NCBI RefSeq assembly: GCF_000186465.1
Contig: NZ_GL636091.1
Location: 905,499 to 969,498, forward strand
DNA length: 64,000 nt
DNA from: Streptococcus australis ATCC 700641
GTDB taxonomy: Bacteria > Bacillota > Bacilli > Lactobacillales > Streptococcaceae
Direction of reading: 5' to 3'
The notes below the pieces were generated by a model. It saw nothing but the letters and a program-made list of their open reading frames with translations. It was not told the origin of the DNA and did no database searches. Shown here in pieces: positions 25,092 through 35,010 of the stretch. The first letter of the stretch is position 1. Each line of letters begins with the position of its first letter. The position numbers and the translations under genes were made by a program.

Positions 25092-25991
25092 ATGGAGAGC
25101 GTAGGGAAAACCATGTCCCAGATGAATCGATCACAGCAGTTCAATTATGAAGAATTGGTAGCTCAAATTCTCGCCGAACCTGAGATTGCAACCTTTATTC
25201 AAAAGGAAGCCTTGTCGGATGCTGAAATCCGTCGCAGTATTTCCAAGTTTAACCAATACATCAGTGAACGGAATCGCTTTGTCCTCGGGGATGAGGATTA
25301 TATTGCAAGAGGGTATAAGCCTGTATTGGTCATGAATGAGGGCTATGCGGATGTTTCCTACGAGGAGACACCTGAGTTGATTGAGGCACAAAAACAAGCC
25401 GCTATCAATAGACGCTTGCAACTAATCAACTTGCCAAGCACTTTGAAGGAAGCTTCCTTAGCCAAAGTCGACTTGGATGATCGTGGACGTTTTGGAGCCT
25501 TTGAAGAGTTAGCCAATTTTGTTGCTTCCTATCCTCAAGCCCGTAAAGGAATTTTTCTATACGGAGATTTTGGAGTAGGGAAAAGCTATATGATGGCAGC
25601 CCTTGCTCATGACTTGTCCGAAAAACGGCAGGCTTCTTCAACGATTCTGCATTTTCCAAGTTTTGTCATTGATGTCAAAAATGCCATCAACACAGGCCAA
25701 GTCAAAGAGATGCTGGATCAAGTCAAGAAGGCTGAAATTTTGATTCTAGATGATATTGGAGCAGAGCAAATGTCGCCTTGGGTTCGGGATGAAGTCTTGC
25801 AAGTGATTTTGCAACACCGGATGCAGGAGATTCTTCCAACCTTCTTTACCTCCAATTTCAACTTTGAAGATTTGGAACGTCATTTTGCTACATCTCGGAA
25901 TGGAGATGAGACTTGGCAAGCCAAGCGTGTTATGGAGCGAATCAAGTTCCTGGCTAAAGAAGTCCGCCTAGAAGGAGAAAATCGCCGATGA
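25092..25991 (+). CDS. dnaI: Primosomal helicase loader DnaI
   Basis: 299 residues. An N-terminal zinc/helicase-binding-type domain (about 1-120) precedes an AAA+ domain with Walker A GDFGVGKS (158-165), Walker B ILILDDIGAE (about 216-225) and a TSNFNFEDLERHF sensor. ATP-dependent loader of the replicative helicase. It begins right after the dnaB stop and overlaps the next gene by four bases (ATGA), so expression is coupled. Confidence 0.95.
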   Translation: MESVGKTMSQMNRSQQFNYEELVAQILAEPEIATFIQKEALSDAEIRRSISKFNQYISERNRFVLGDEDYIARGYKPVLVMNEGYADVSYEETPELIEAQKQAAINRRLQLINLPSTLKEASLAKVDLDDRGRFGAFEELANFVASYPQARKGIFLYGDFGVGKSYMMAALAHDLSEKRQASSTILHFPSFVIDVKNAINTGQVKEMLDQVKKAEILILDDIGAEQMSPWVRDEVLQVILQHRMQEILPTFFTSNFNFEDLERHFATSRNGDETWQAKRVMERIKFLAKEVRLEGENRR

Positions 25992-26704
25992 ATACTGTTA
26001 TTGATTTGATGAAATCTCATTCTTCTGTCCGTCGTTTTAAGGAGGAGGACATCAAAGAAGAAGACCTCCGAGCAATCCTAACAGCTGGACAAATGGCTTC
26101 CTCTTGGAAGAACTTCCAGTCTTACTCCATTATCTTAGTGAGAAGCCAGGAAAAGAAAGAGGCGCTCTATCAATTGGTCCCTCAGGAAGCTATTCGTCAA
26201 TGCTCTGTTTTCTTACTTTTTGTAGGAGATCTCAACCGAGCTGAAAAAGGGGTTCGGATGCATACGGATCAATTCCATCCAGAAGGACCAGATAATTTAT
26301 TAATTACTTCTGTAGATGCGGCCTTGGCAGGTCAGAATACCTTGCTGGCTGCTGAAAGTCTAGGCTACGGAGGCGTCATTATTGGCTTGGTTCGGTATGA
26401 AGCGGCTGAAGTGGCTAAACTATTTAACTTACCAGACTACACCTATCCCGTCTTTGGGATGGCTTTAGGAGTGCCAAACCAGAACCATCCTGTGAAGCCT
26501 CGCCTTCCTTTAGAAGCTGTTGTCTTCGAAGAAAGTTACCAGGAGCAAACTCCTGAAGTGATTGAGGCCTTTGATCGAGTACAGACTGCCTATGCTGGAG
26601 CACGGGCAACGGATACTTGGAGCCAACGATTGGCTGCCCAATTTGGACAGGAAGAACCAGCTGCTACGGCAGAATTATTAAAGAAACACCAACTAGAAAA
26701 ATAA
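25988..26704 (+). CDS. NADPH-dependent FMN nitroreductase (NfsA/FRP type)
   Basis: 238 residues. [22 protein letters not shown] opening with the SVRRF FMN-binding arginines, [16 protein letters not shown] (about 35-50), [20 protein letters not shown] (about 125-144) and [29 protein letters not shown]. It fits the oxygen-insensitive nitroreductase/flavin reductase branch. It overlaps dnaI by four bases and precedes der by 16 bp. The physiological substrate is unknown. Confidence 0.92.
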   Translation: MNTVIDLMKSHSSVRRFKEEDIKEEDLRAILTAGQMASSWKNFQSYSIILVRSQEKKEALYQLVPQEAIRQCSVFLLFVGDLNRAEKGVRMHTDQFHPEGPDNLLITSVDAALAGQNTLLAAESLGYGGVIIGLVRYEAAEVAKLFNLPDYTYPVFGMALGVPNQNHPVKPRLPLEAVVFEESYQEQTPEVIEAFDRVQTAYAGARATDTWSQRLAAQFGQEEPAATAELLKKHQLEK

Positions 26705-26720
26705 GAGAAAAGAGGACACC

Positions 26721-28031
26721 ATGGCTTTACCTACTGTTGCCATTGTAGGACGTCCCAACGTCGGGAAATCGACGCTCTTTAACCGGATTGCCGGTGAGCG
26801 GATTTCCATTGTCGAGGATGTCGAAGGGGTTACTCGGGACCGTATTTATGCAACGGCAGAGTGGCTCAACCACCAATTTAGTATTATTGATACTGGCGGG
26901 ATTGATGACGTGGACGCACCTTTCATGGAGCAAATCAAGCACCAAGCTGAGATTGCCATGGATGAAGCAGACGTCATTGTCTTTGTCGTATCTGGAAAAG
27001 AAGGGATTACCGATGCAGATGAGTATGTCGCTCGGATGCTCTACAAGACCCACAAACCAGTCATTTTAGCAGTCAATAAAGTGGATAATCCAGAGATGCG
27101 AACTGACATCTATGATTTCTACGCTCTTGGCCTGGGCGAACCCTTGCCAGTGTCATCTGTGCACGGGATTGGTACAGGGGATGTCTTGGATGCCATCGTT
27201 GAAAACCTTCCGACGGATCGGGAGCCAGAAAATCCAGATGTCATTAAGTTCAGCTTGATTGGCCGCCCAAATGTCGGAAAATCTAGTCTGATCAATGCCA
27301 TCCTTGGGGAAGACCGCGTCATTGCGAGTCCTGTAGCAGGGACTACCCGGGATGCGATTGACACCCATTTCACGGATGCAGAAGGCCAAGAATACACCAT
27401 GATTGATACAGCCGGAATGCGAAAATCAGGTAAGGTTTATGAAAATACAGAGAAATATTCTGTCATGCGGGCTATGCGGGCTATTGATCGCTCGGATGTG
27501 GTCTTGATGGTCTTGAACGCAGAAGAAGGAATTCGCGAGTACGATAAGCGGATTGCTGGATTTGCCCATGAAGCTGGAAAAGGGATGATTATCGTGGTCA
27601 ATAAGTGGGATACCCTTGAAAAGGATAACCACACCATGAAGCAATGGGAAGATGATATTCGAGATCAGTTCCAATACCTTTCTTATGCACCTATCATCTT
27701 TGTCTCTGCTTTGACCAAACAACGCTTGCACAAGCTACCAGACATGATCAAGCAAATCAGTGAGAGCCAAAATACACGCATTCCTTCAGCTGTCCTGAAC
27801 GATGTCATCATGGATGCCATTGCCATTAATCCGACACCGACAGATAAAGGAAAACGTCTGAAAATCTTCTATGCGACTCAGGTCGCTACCAAGCCACCAA
27901 CCTTTGTGGTCTTTGTCAATGAAGAGGAGCTCATGCACTTCTCTTACCTTCGTTTCTTGGAAAATCAAATTCGGAAAGCCTTTGTCTTTGAAGGGACTCC
28001 GATCCATTTGATTGCTCGGAAACGGAAGTAG
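26721..28031 (+). CDS. der: Ribosome-assembly GTPase Der (EngA)
   Basis: 436 residues, tandem GTPase domains with P-loops GRPNVGKS at 9-16 and 181-188, the switch DTGG and DTAGM motifs, NKVD and NKWD specificity motifs, and a C-terminal KH-like domain (about 350-436). Essential for 50S subunit maturation. Ribosome site AGAGGA. The following lipoprotein gene begins 6 bp after the stop. Confidence 0.97.
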   Translation: MALPTVAIVGRPNVGKSTLFNRIAGERISIVEDVEGVTRDRIYATAEWLNHQFSIIDTGGIDDVDAPFMEQIKHQAEIAMDEADVIVFVVSGKEGITDADEYVARMLYKTHKPVILAVNKVDNPEMRTDIYDFYALGLGEPLPVSSVHGIGTGDVLDAIVENLPTDREPENPDVIKFSLIGRPNVGKSSLINAILGEDRVIASPVAGTTRDAIDTHFTDAEGQEYTMIDTAGMRKSGKVYENTEKYSVMRAMRAIDRSDVVLMVLNAEEGIREYDKRIAGFAHEAGKGMIIVVNKWDTLEKDNHTMKQWEDDIRDQFQYLSYAPIIFVSALTKQRLHKLPDMIKQISESQNTRIPSAVLNDVIMDAIAINPTPTDKGKRLKIFYATQVATKPPTFVVFVNEEELMHFSYLRFLENQIRKAFVFEGTPIHLIARKRK

Positions 28032-28037
28032 GTGTTT

Positions 28038-28484
28038 ATGAAAACTTTGAAACAAGGACTCCTGCTTGTAGTCACATTCATAGTATTTCTGGGACTGACA
28101 GCTTGCAGTGTTGAAAGAGAAGAAACCTATGAGAAAAAAGATAAAGACATTCTTCTTCGAGTGACGATTCGACATAGATCCAACCAAATGATCTCTGAAG
28201 AGTTTTGGGCTGATAATTTTAATGTAAATATTGAAGATGACTCTGAATTCGAATATATTAAAAAAGAAATTGTTGAACCTAAAAAAGGAATTTCGGGCTA
28301 TACAACAGATGTGAGTCGGACGAAAGAAGGTGGACTGATGATTCATACCAAGATCGTCTACCAAGACTTAGATGTTGAAGCCTTAAATAAAGCCAACGAT
28401 GAGAAAAAAACGTTTGGAGAACTGGCCAACTATTCAGAACATATCAAAAATTTCAAAAAAGAGGGTTATAAGAGAATAAAATAA
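28038..28484 (+). CDS. YehR-like lipoprotein (DUF1307)
   Basis: 148 residues. The N-terminal lipoprotein signal peptide has lipobox LTAC with acylated Cys23, followed by a soluble domain (VEREETYEKKDKDILLRVTIRHRSNQMISEE) resembling the YehR/DUF1307 family, whose role is unknown. It is anchored outside the membrane. The ATG at 28038 is preferred to the GTG at 28032. Likely co-transcribed with der; repeat copy D starts three bases after its stop. Confidence 0.85.
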   Translation: MKTLKQGLLLVVTFIVFLGLTACSVEREETYEKKDKDILLRVTIRHRSNQMISEEFWADNFNVNIEDDSEFEYIKKEIVEPKKGISGYTTDVSRTKEGGLMIHTKIVYQDLDVEALNKANDEKKTFGELANYSEHIKNFKKEGYKRIK

Positions 28485-28486
28485 AA

Positions 28487-28665
28487 GAGAGTGGGACAGA
28501 AATCGGTAATTCGTTAGAATTCGATTTCGTCGTCCCACCTCCGCACAGTTGAGTAGGGCTGTAAAAGCTGATGAAATCAGCGTAGTAGAGCCCACTCAAC
28601 CACTGCGTCTTGCTCGACAATCCAAAGACAATTGAGAGGCCGGACTTTTGTCCCAGCCTCTTTTT
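28487..28665 (+). repeat. Structured intergenic repeat, copy D
   Basis: About 179 bp, same three-hairpin architecture as A-C. The third hairpin has lost two bases (GAGGCCGGAC against GTCCCAGCCTC), weakening but not destroying the stem. T-run at 28660-28665. Confidence 0.88.
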
Positions 28666-28758
28666 AAATGGAAAAAGAAAAGAGGACTTAGATGATCGTA
28701 AAATGAGGCATTGAATCTTTTGCAATTCCTTGTCTTTTTTTCTATTTTAGAGGGGATA

Positions 28759-28767
28759 TGATATAAT
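28759..28767 (+). promoter_or_regulatory. Extended -10 promoter of the SNF2 helicase gene
   Basis: TGATATAAT (TATAAT 28762-28767), no clear -35; 27 bp before the ATG. Confidence 0.65.
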
Positions 28768-28793
28768 AAAGGGATAAACATAAGGTGGTAAAT

Positions 28794-31700
28794 ATGGCAA
28801 AATTAATTCCTGGGAAAATCCGTTCGGAAGGAATCCTTCTCTATGAAAACGGGAAAGTATCCCTACAGGAAATGAAGAATCAGTACCTCTATTTCAGAAT
28901 TGACAATGACTCCCTCCGGTATAGTCTTGATGATCAAGCAATTTTTTGTAGTTGTGATTTTTTTCAAAAGAAGAAATTCTGTGTGCATTTAGCTGCGGGA
29001 GAAGCCTTTTTAAAAAATGATGAAGAAGGGAAGGAACTCTTACTTGGTTTGGAGCAAGATGCAACAGAAAGTCAAGAAACAAAGGAAAAAGTATCTTTTG
29101 GAAGTTTGTTTTTAGATCAGGTCCTGCCAAAGATTGAAAGCAAAGAAGTCCGTTTTGGGCTCTCAGCGACCGGTCATGTAGACGACTATTCTGGTCAGTT
29201 TTTGTGGACCCTTCGTATCTATCGCAGACCGGATGAGAGAACTTATGTAGTGCGGGATGTTGTGGCATTTTTGCAAGCTATCAGAAAACAGTCCCATTTT
29301 GCAATTGGGAAAAGTTATTATGAGCCGATTTCCTACGCAGCCTTTGACCCTGAAAGTCGTGCCTTGATACGATTTTTAGAAGGCTTATTATCGGGGGATC
29401 CGGTACATGATGCCCTCTTCTTTCCAAATGGAGGCCGTCACCTTTACTTTCCAATGAGCTTCTTTGAAGAAGCTGTACAATTATTAATGGATCTACCGTC
29501 CTTTACCCTTGAAGTCGGGATGGATACCTATCAGGAAGTTTTCTTTCAAGAACTCCAAGAAGATTCAGGCTTGTTTTCTTTCCAAGTAGTGGAAATGAAG
29601 GAGTTTATCGAACTACAGGTCCAAGTGGCTTCCTATAAAATGGTGGAAGGTCGCTTTCTTTTGGCAAATGGCCATTTTCACCAAATCTCACCACTTCAAA
29701 AGATTTTGATTGAGGCTGTTCAGAGTTTACCCCTATCCAGTGATCAGAAGAGACATGTTCAATTTGATTTGTCAGATCAGACCAAATTGACCTATAGCTT
29801 AGAGCAATTTAAGAAAATTGGTGAGGTGAAAGCACCAAGTAACTTCTATATTCATGATTTTCAACCTCACTTTACTTTCGATTTGTCTGAACAAGGAGAA
29901 GTCGTGCTGGATGTAATTTTTGTCTATGAGGACCGTATCGTTCGTTCCGACCAAGAACTCAAGGATCTGCCTTATTCCAGTAATTTTGATAAGGAACGTT
30001 TGGTTTTTGAAACTATTTTGGCAGCTGGTTTTACCAATCAATTTCAAACCAAACGGTCTCCACTTCTTCCTAAACAAATCTATCCTTTCTTTCAGCAGAC
30101 CCTTCCATTATTTGAACAACTAGGAGAGGTGGAAGTTTCAGACAAGTTGTTAAACCTGTATCAGGTTGAAAAGCCTAAGATTGCTATTCAAACCAGTGGT
30201 CGCCTCCTTGAGATTGGATTTGAATTTGACTCAATTGATCCCTCTGAAGTTGACCAAGTCATGACTGCCTTAATCGAGAAGAATGACTATTATGTGAGTC
30301 AAACAGGAAAGGTCCTTATCTTTGATGAAGAAACCAAGCGGATCAGTCAAACCTTATTGAATCTTCGCGCAAAGAAGACAAAAACAGGTCAGTTGCAAAC
30401 CAATCGCATTGCAGCTTTTCAGCTCTCGCAGATATTTGAGACAGCTGACAATGCCCAATTTTCTGAAGAGTTTTGTCATTTGGCTCATGATTTGATTCAT
30501 CCAGAGCAATTTCCATTAGGTAAGCTACAAGTAACTGCTAAACTTCGAGATTATCAGGAAGTAGGAGTCCGCTGGTTATCCATGCTCAATCACTACGGTT
30601 TTGGGGGGATTTTGGCAGATGATATGGGACTTGGAAAGACACTCCAGACCATCGCTTTTCTCTCGAGTGTTGCGACAGCAGATTCTAAGATTTTGATCTT
30701 GGCTCCATCTAGTCTAATCTATAATTGGAAAGAGGAGTTCGAAAAGTTTGCTCCACAAATGGAAGTGGAGGTCATTTATGGCCTCAAAGCAAGTCGCGAC
30801 GAGATTATTGCAAGCAATCCTCAGGTAGCTATTACCAGTTACGCTTCCTTCCGTCAGGACGTAGAGCAATACGAAAAAAATCAGTACCAATACCTCATCT
30901 TGGATGAAGCCCAGGTCATGAAAAATTCTCAAACCAAGATTGCTCAATACTTACGGAAATTCGATGTTCCTCATACCTTTGCATTGTCGGGAACACCAAT
31001 AGAAAACCATGTAGAGGAACTCTGGTCTATTTTCCAAATAGTTCTTCCTGGTTTGTTTCCGGGTAAAAAAGAATTTAAACAATTGAGTCCAGAGACAATT
31101 TCTCAATACGTCAAGCCTTTTATCATGAGACGGAAAAAAAGTGAAGTCTTGCAAGAACTTCCAGATTTGATTGAGATGACCTATAAAAATGAATTGGCTG
31201 ACGATCAAAAAACGATCTATTTGGCTCAGTTAAAGCAAATGCAAGATCGCATTCTAAGCTCTTCTGAAGAGGAACTCAATCGCAGTAAGATTGAAATCTT
31301 ATCTGGCTTGATGCGTCTTCGTCAAATTTGTGATACGCCATCCCTCTTTTTAGAGGATTATACTGGGGAAAGCGGGAAGTTGGATAGCCTTCGAGAACTG
31401 TTAGAGCAGATCAAAGACGGCAACCAACGGGTGTTGATCTTCTCACAATTTAGGGGCATGTTGGATATCATTGAAAAAGAGTTGGACGCTCTGAGGATGA
31501 CTTCGTTTAAAATCACGGGATCTACGCCAGCTAATGAACGTCAGGACATGACCAATGCCTTTAACTCCGGTCAAGGAGATGCCTTTCTCATTTCCTTGAA
31601 AGCAGGTGGGGTTGGTTTGAATTTGACAGGTGCAGATACGGTTATTTTAGTTGACCTATGGTGGAACCCTGCGGTAGAAGATCAAGCCATTGGCCGTGCC

Positions 31701-31889
31701 CATCGAATGGGACAAGATAAGAATGTTGAGGTCTACCGGATGATTACCCGAGGGACCATCGAAGAAAAAATTCAAGAGCTCCAGACCAGCAAACGTCATT
31801 TAGTTTCTACCATATTAGATGGTACCGAAACGCGCTCCAGTCTTTCTATTGAAGAAATTCGGGAAATTTTGGGTATTTCGGTAGAATAA
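28794..31889 (+). CDS. SNF2-family DEAD-like helicase with SWIM zinc finger
   Basis: 1031 residues. A SWIM zinc finger (C52xC54, C63xH65) is followed by a long SNF2-associated region. The SNF2 motor comes last: motif I DDMGLGKT at 609-616, DEAQ at 704-707, LSGTPIENHVEELWSIF, and the C-terminal helicase half with VLIFSQFRGMLDIIE, SLKAGGVGLNLTGAD and GRAHRMGQ. It is an ATP-dependent duplex-DNA translocase of the RapA/HepA kind, role in streptococci unclear. The ATG at 28794 has AAGGTGG upstream. Confidence 0.93.
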   Translation: MAKLIPGKIRSEGILLYENGKVSLQEMKNQYLYFRIDNDSLRYSLDDQAIFCSCDFFQKKKFCVHLAAGEAFLKNDEEGKELLLGLEQDATESQETKEKVSFGSLFLDQVLPKIESKEVRFGLSATGHVDDYSGQFLWTLRIYRRPDERTYVVRDVVAFLQAIRKQSHFAIGKSYYEPISYAAFDPESRALIRFLEGLLSGDPVHDALFFPNGGRHLYFPMSFFEEAVQLLMDLPSFTLEVGMDTYQEVFFQELQEDSGLFSFQVVEMKEFIELQVQVASYKMVEGRFLLANGHFHQISPLQKILIEAVQSLPLSSDQKRHVQFDLSDQTKLTYSLEQFKKIGEVKAPSNFYIHDFQPHFTFDLSEQGEVVLDVIFVYEDRIVRSDQELKDLPYSSNFDKERLVFETILAAGFTNQFQTKRSPLLPKQIYPFFQQTLPLFEQLGEVEVSDKLLNLYQVEKPKIAIQTSGRLLEIGFEFDSIDPSEVDQVMTALIEKNDYYVSQTGKVLIFDEETKRISQTLLNLRAKKTKTGQLQTNRIAAFQLSQIFETADNAQFSEEFCHLAHDLIHPEQFPLGKLQVTAKLRDYQEVGVRWLSMLNHYGFGGILADDMGLGKTLQTIAFLSSVATADSKILILAPSSLIYNWKEEFEKFAPQMEVEVIYGLKASRDEIIASNPQVAITSYASFRQDVEQYEKNQYQYLILDEAQVMKNSQTKIAQYLRKFDVPHTFALSGTPIENHVEELWSIFQIVLPGLFPGKKEFKQLSPETISQYVKPFIMRRKKSEVLQELPDLIEMTYKNELADDQKTIYLAQLKQMQDRILSSSEEELNRSKIEILSGLMRLRQICDTPSLFLEDYTGESGKLDSLRELLEQIKDGNQRVLIFSQFRGMLDIIEKELDALRMTSFKITGSTPANERQDMTNAFNSGQGDAFLISLKAGGVGLNLTGADTVILVDLWWNPAVEDQAIGRAHRMGQDKNVEVYRMITRGTIEEKIQELQTSKRHLVSTILDGTETRSSLSIEEIREILGISVE

Positions 31890-31890
31890 C

Positions 31891-31918
31891 TTGAAAAATA
31901 AAATGAATAGTTTATAAT
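31891..31918 (+). promoter_or_regulatory. Promoter of the disordered-protein/murC operon
   Basis: TTGAAA (31891-31896), 16 bp, TATAAT (31913-31918), two bases after the helicase stop codon. Confidence 0.75.
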
Positions 31919-31946
31919 TAATGAAGTGTCGAAAGGAAGAAATAGG

Positions 31947-32618
31947 ATGACGGATAAGCATTTCCCTCAAGTAGCAGATGATGAATTGATGCTAACTCAA
32001 ATGCCCCATATGAATTTATATGATGATGGGGACTTCATTAGTAATATTCTTGGGGAGTATACAGATAAAAACTATTTAGAATGGGAGCCAATTGCTACCG
32101 GAAAAGTAGCAGAGCAACCTTATCAAAAAAATCTACAAAAATCCCCTCAAAAACCATTTGAAGTGCCTAAGTCAAGAAGGCAACCAATGACTCCTGATTT
32201 CAAGGAGCCTGTTGATAAAAAGAGCCCGGCGAATCGCTACGCAGAAGAAGCTCGTGAAGCAGCGCGTGCTGATTTGAAAAAGAAGCGGACGGCTCCGTAT
32301 TTGACAGCGGATATTGCGTCTAAGTCAAATCGTAAAAAAATCACCCCTTCTTTCATGGCAAAAGTGAAGCCAACAGCACCTTTTCAAAAGGAGAATCCTG
32401 GTGAATTAATCCAATATGGCGAACGACTGAAACAAGACCAATTGATTCTTTTAGAAACTGCGGAAGAACGTCCAGTTCAGGAGTCCCCTCAAGAAGAAAA
32501 ACCAAAGAAAAATAATTATGATTTCTTGAAGAAGAGTCAAATCTATAATAAACATCAACAAAATAGTCAACAAAGACCCATTAAACAAGAACTCAATGTG
32601 ACCAATCTGGACCAGTAG
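31947..32618 (+). CDS. Conserved-looking basic, largely disordered protein upstream of murC
   Basis: 223 residues, no recognised family. The acidic N-terminus ([29 protein letters not shown]) precedes a proline/lysine-rich middle ([20 protein letters not shown]), an [15 protein letters not shown] helix, and a C-terminal [24 protein letters not shown] tail. No membrane segment, signal peptide or enzyme motif. The ATG at 31947 follows AAAGGAAG. The gene lies 11 bp ahead of murC with a common promoter, so a cell-wall or division-linked role is possible but unproven. Confidence 0.75.
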   Translation: MTDKHFPQVADDELMLTQMPHMNLYDDGDFISNILGEYTDKNYLEWEPIATGKVAEQPYQKNLQKSPQKPFEVPKSRRQPMTPDFKEPVDKKSPANRYAEEAREAARADLKKKRTAPYLTADIASKSNRKKITPSFMAKVKPTAPFQKENPGELIQYGERLKQDQLILLETAEERPVQESPQEEKPKKNNYDFLKKSQIYNKHQQNSQQRPIKQELNVTNLDQ

Positions 32619-32629
32619 GAGGAGAAACT

Positions 32630-33964
32630 ATGTCAAAAACATTTCATTTTATCGGAATAAAAGGAGCTGGTATGAGTGCCTTGGCTCTCATGCTCCATCA
32701 GATGGGACACACTGTACAAGGATCTGATGTAGAGAAATACTATTTTACACAAAGAGGTCTGGAGCAAGCAGGGATTACCATTTTACCATTCAGCGAAGAG
32801 AATCTTACTGGAGATCAAATCTTGATCGCTGGGAATGCCTTTAAACCTGAGAATAATGTGGAGATTGCTTATGCAGATGCACAAGGCTATACCTATCAAC
32901 GCTACCATGAATTCTTGGGTGAATTTATGCGTGATTTTGTCAGCATGGGAGTGGCAGGAGCTCACGGGAAAACTTCTACTACAGGAATTTTGTCTCATGT
33001 TCTGTCTAATATCACAGATACCAGCTATTTGATTGGTGATGGAACTGGGCGTGGTTCGAAAGGGGCTAAGTACTTTGTCTTTGAATCAGATGAGTACGAA
33101 CGTCACTTTATGCCTTACCACCCAGAGTATTCGATTATCACTAATATTGACTTTGACCATCCTGACTACTTTACTGGCCTAGAAGATGTCTTCAATGCCT
33201 TCAATGATTATGCCAAACAAATCTCCAAAGCACTGTTTATCTATGGTGAAGATCCTGAGCTTCGTCGGATAACAGCTAATGCTCCAATCTATTACTATGG
33301 ATTTGAAGAAGAGGGCAATGATTTTGTAGCAAGTGATCTCTTGCGTTCTACTACGGGATCAACCTTTACTGTTCATTTCCGTGGAGAAGATTTGGGACAA
33401 TTCCAAATCCCATCCTTTGGACGTCACAATATCATGAATGCTACAGCGGTCGTTGGTTTGCTTTATATCGCTGGCTTTGATCTTGATTTGGTTCGGGAAC
33501 ACTTAAAAACATTTGGCGGGGTGAAGCGTCGCTTTACAGAAAAGATTGTCAACGATACCGTCATCATTGATGACTTTGCCCACCATCCAACTGAAATTAT
33601 TGCCACTTTGGATGCAGCCCGTCAAAAATACCCAAGTAAGGAAATCGTAGCCGTTTTCCAACCTCATACCTTTACTCGGACGATTGCCCTCTTGGATGAG
33701 TTTGCGGATGCTTTGAACCAGGCAGATGCGGTGTACTTGGCTCAGATTTATGGATCAGCTCGTGAAGTGGACCATGGCGATGTCAAAGTGGAAGATCTAG
33801 AAGCGAAAATTATTAAGAAATCAGGTGTGATTACAGCTGAAAATGTTTCTCCACTTTTAGATCATGACAATGCCGTCTATGTCTTCATGGGAGCGGGAGA
33901 TATCCAGACCTATGAATATTCTTTTGAACGTTTACTTGGGAACTTGACCAATAACGTTCAATAA
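32630..33964 (+). CDS. murC: UDP-N-acetylmuramate--L-alanine ligase
   Basis: 444 residues. N-terminal nucleotide domain ([23 protein letters not shown], about 4-26), ATP site GAHGKTST at 110-117, [10 protein letters not shown] (about 151-160), and the Mur ligase C-terminal domain with [10 protein letters not shown] (about 319-328) and FQPHTFTRT. Adds L-alanine to UDP-MurNAc in peptidoglycan synthesis. It is co-transcribed with the small disordered protein upstream and the GNAT gene downstream (9 bp). Confidence 0.97.
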   Translation: MSKTFHFIGIKGAGMSALALMLHQMGHTVQGSDVEKYYFTQRGLEQAGITILPFSEENLTGDQILIAGNAFKPENNVEIAYADAQGYTYQRYHEFLGEFMRDFVSMGVAGAHGKTSTTGILSHVLSNITDTSYLIGDGTGRGSKGAKYFVFESDEYERHFMPYHPEYSIITNIDFDHPDYFTGLEDVFNAFNDYAKQISKALFIYGEDPELRRITANAPIYYYGFEEEGNDFVASDLLRSTTGSTFTVHFRGEDLGQFQIPSFGRHNIMNATAVVGLLYIAGFDLDLVREHLKTFGGVKRRFTEKIVNDTVIIDDFAHHPTEIIATLDAARQKYPSKEIVAVFQPHTFTRTIALLDEFADALNQADAVYLAQIYGSAREVDHGDVKVEDLEAKIIKKSGVITAENVSPLLDHDNAVYVFMGAGDIQTYEYSFERLLGNLTNNVQ

Positions 33965-33973
33965 GGAGATACC

Positions 33974-34402
33974 ATGCAACCAAGCGTTAGAATTCGGTTT
34001 GCTAAAGAAAATGATTGGGATGAGATCGAACAGATCACGTCCCAAAATTTTTCTTTTCAAAGAGACAAGCAGCAAGAACTGAATGGATTCAGGGCCCTGG
34101 TCTTGGAATTTGAAGAGCAAGTGATTGGAAGTTGCCTAATTCAGATAGAGGAGCAGTTCGAAAAATCCTCTTTAAAACTATTGTGGTTGGAAATTCTTCC
34201 AGACTTTAGAAAACAAGGGTTTGGTACCTTGCTACTCGCCACACTCAAGTCTCTTGTAGCTCAAGAGTCCTTGTTAGGGATTCATGTGACCTGCCAGGAA
34301 GAGTTGATTCCGTATTTTGAAATGAATGATTTCCAACTAGAGATAGGGGATAAGGAAGAAGGAGTTGAGGGCTATCACCTAATGTGGTACTTATCCCTAT
34401 AG
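33974..34402 (+). CDS. GNAT-family N-acetyltransferase
   Basis: 142 residues with a GNAT fold: beta strands with LVLEFEEQVIGSCLIQIEEQF, then the acetyl-CoA loop LLWLEILPDFRKQGFGTLLLATLKSL (Q/RxxGxG form RKQGFG, about 77-82). Substrate unknown. It lies 9 bp after murC and 12 bp before another GNAT gene; the pair diverge in sequence, so a recent duplication is not evident. Confidence 0.88.
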   Translation: MQPSVRIRFAKENDWDEIEQITSQNFSFQRDKQQELNGFRALVLEFEEQVIGSCLIQIEEQFEKSSLKLLWLEILPDFRKQGFGTLLLATLKSLVAQESLLGIHVTCQEELIPYFEMNDFQLEIGDKEEGVEGYHLMWYLSL

Positions 34403-34414
34403 AAAGGAAGAAAA

Positions 34415-34915
34415 ATGAACATTCGTCGTGCAACTATTGATGATTTAGAAGCCATTCTTGCCATTGAACTGGAAAATTTTAGTCCAGAAGAGGCAATAGA
34501 TGAGACAGTGCTTGCAAAACATATCGAAACGTTTCATAATAGCTTTTTAGTCGCTGAAAAGGATGGCCAACTTCTAGGCTATCTAGAAGGCCCAGTAACA
34601 CAAACTAGATATGTTGAGGACCGCTCTTTTACAACAGAAGTAAAAGATGAGTCCCATCTACCAGGTGGTTTTATTACCCTTACGAGTCTTTCGATTTCTC
34701 AGTCTGCCCAAGGCTCAGGGGTTGGGAAAGCCCTGCTTGAGGCCATGAAGAATCTTGCTTTAGAGGAAGGACGCAAAGGGGTTAGCTTGACCTGTCATGA
34801 TTACTTGATTGAGTATTATGAAAGGAACGGCTTTGTAAACGAAGGTCGCTCGGCCTCTAACTATGCTGGGGAAATATGGTACGATTTAGTATGGGAAGTC
34901 CCATCAAGTAAGTGA
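34415..34915 (+). CDS. GNAT-family N-acetyltransferase
   Basis: 166 residues: MNIRRATIDDLEAILAIELENF opening, LVAEKDGQLLGYLEGPV (about 48-64), the acyl-CoA site SISQSAQGSGVGKALLEAMK (about 95-114) and the C-terminal YLIEYYERNGFVNEGRSAS motif. It looks related to the arylalkylamine/AANAT-like acetyltransferase group. Same transcript as the preceding GNAT gene and murC. Substrate unknown. Confidence 0.9.
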   Translation: MNIRRATIDDLEAILAIELENFSPEEAIDETVLAKHIETFHNSFLVAEKDGQLLGYLEGPVTQTRYVEDRSFTTEVKDESHLPGGFITLTSLSISQSAQGSGVGKALLEAMKNLALEEGRKGVSLTCHDYLIEYYERNGFVNEGRSASNYAGEIWYDLVWEVPSSK

Positions 34916-34917
34916 TC

Positions 34918-34960
34918 AATAGGATTTGAGTCCCTCAAGCCTCGTTCCTATTGCTTTTCT
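34918..34960 (+). terminator. Hairpin after the GNAT pair, overlapping the mltG -35
   Basis: CAATAGGA and TCCTATTG arms with an inner TTGAG/CTCAA stem, then CTTTTCT. The mltG -35 TTGCTT starts inside the right arm. Confidence 0.65.
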
Positions 34961-34979
34961 ATTCCTTTTAAGATATAAT
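34951..34979 (+). promoter_or_regulatory. mltG promoter
   Basis: TTGCTT (34951-34956), 17 bp, TATAAT (34974-34979). Predicted start near 34986. Confidence 0.75.
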
Positions 34980-35010
34980 ATTAAGGATTATGACAAGGGG
35001 GGTCAAGTAT

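Noticed and set aside
34990-35010. ATG start for mltG at 34990
   Set aside because: It would lie only about 4 nt into the predicted transcript, while a strong ribosome site precedes the TTG at 35011. Not fully excluded.
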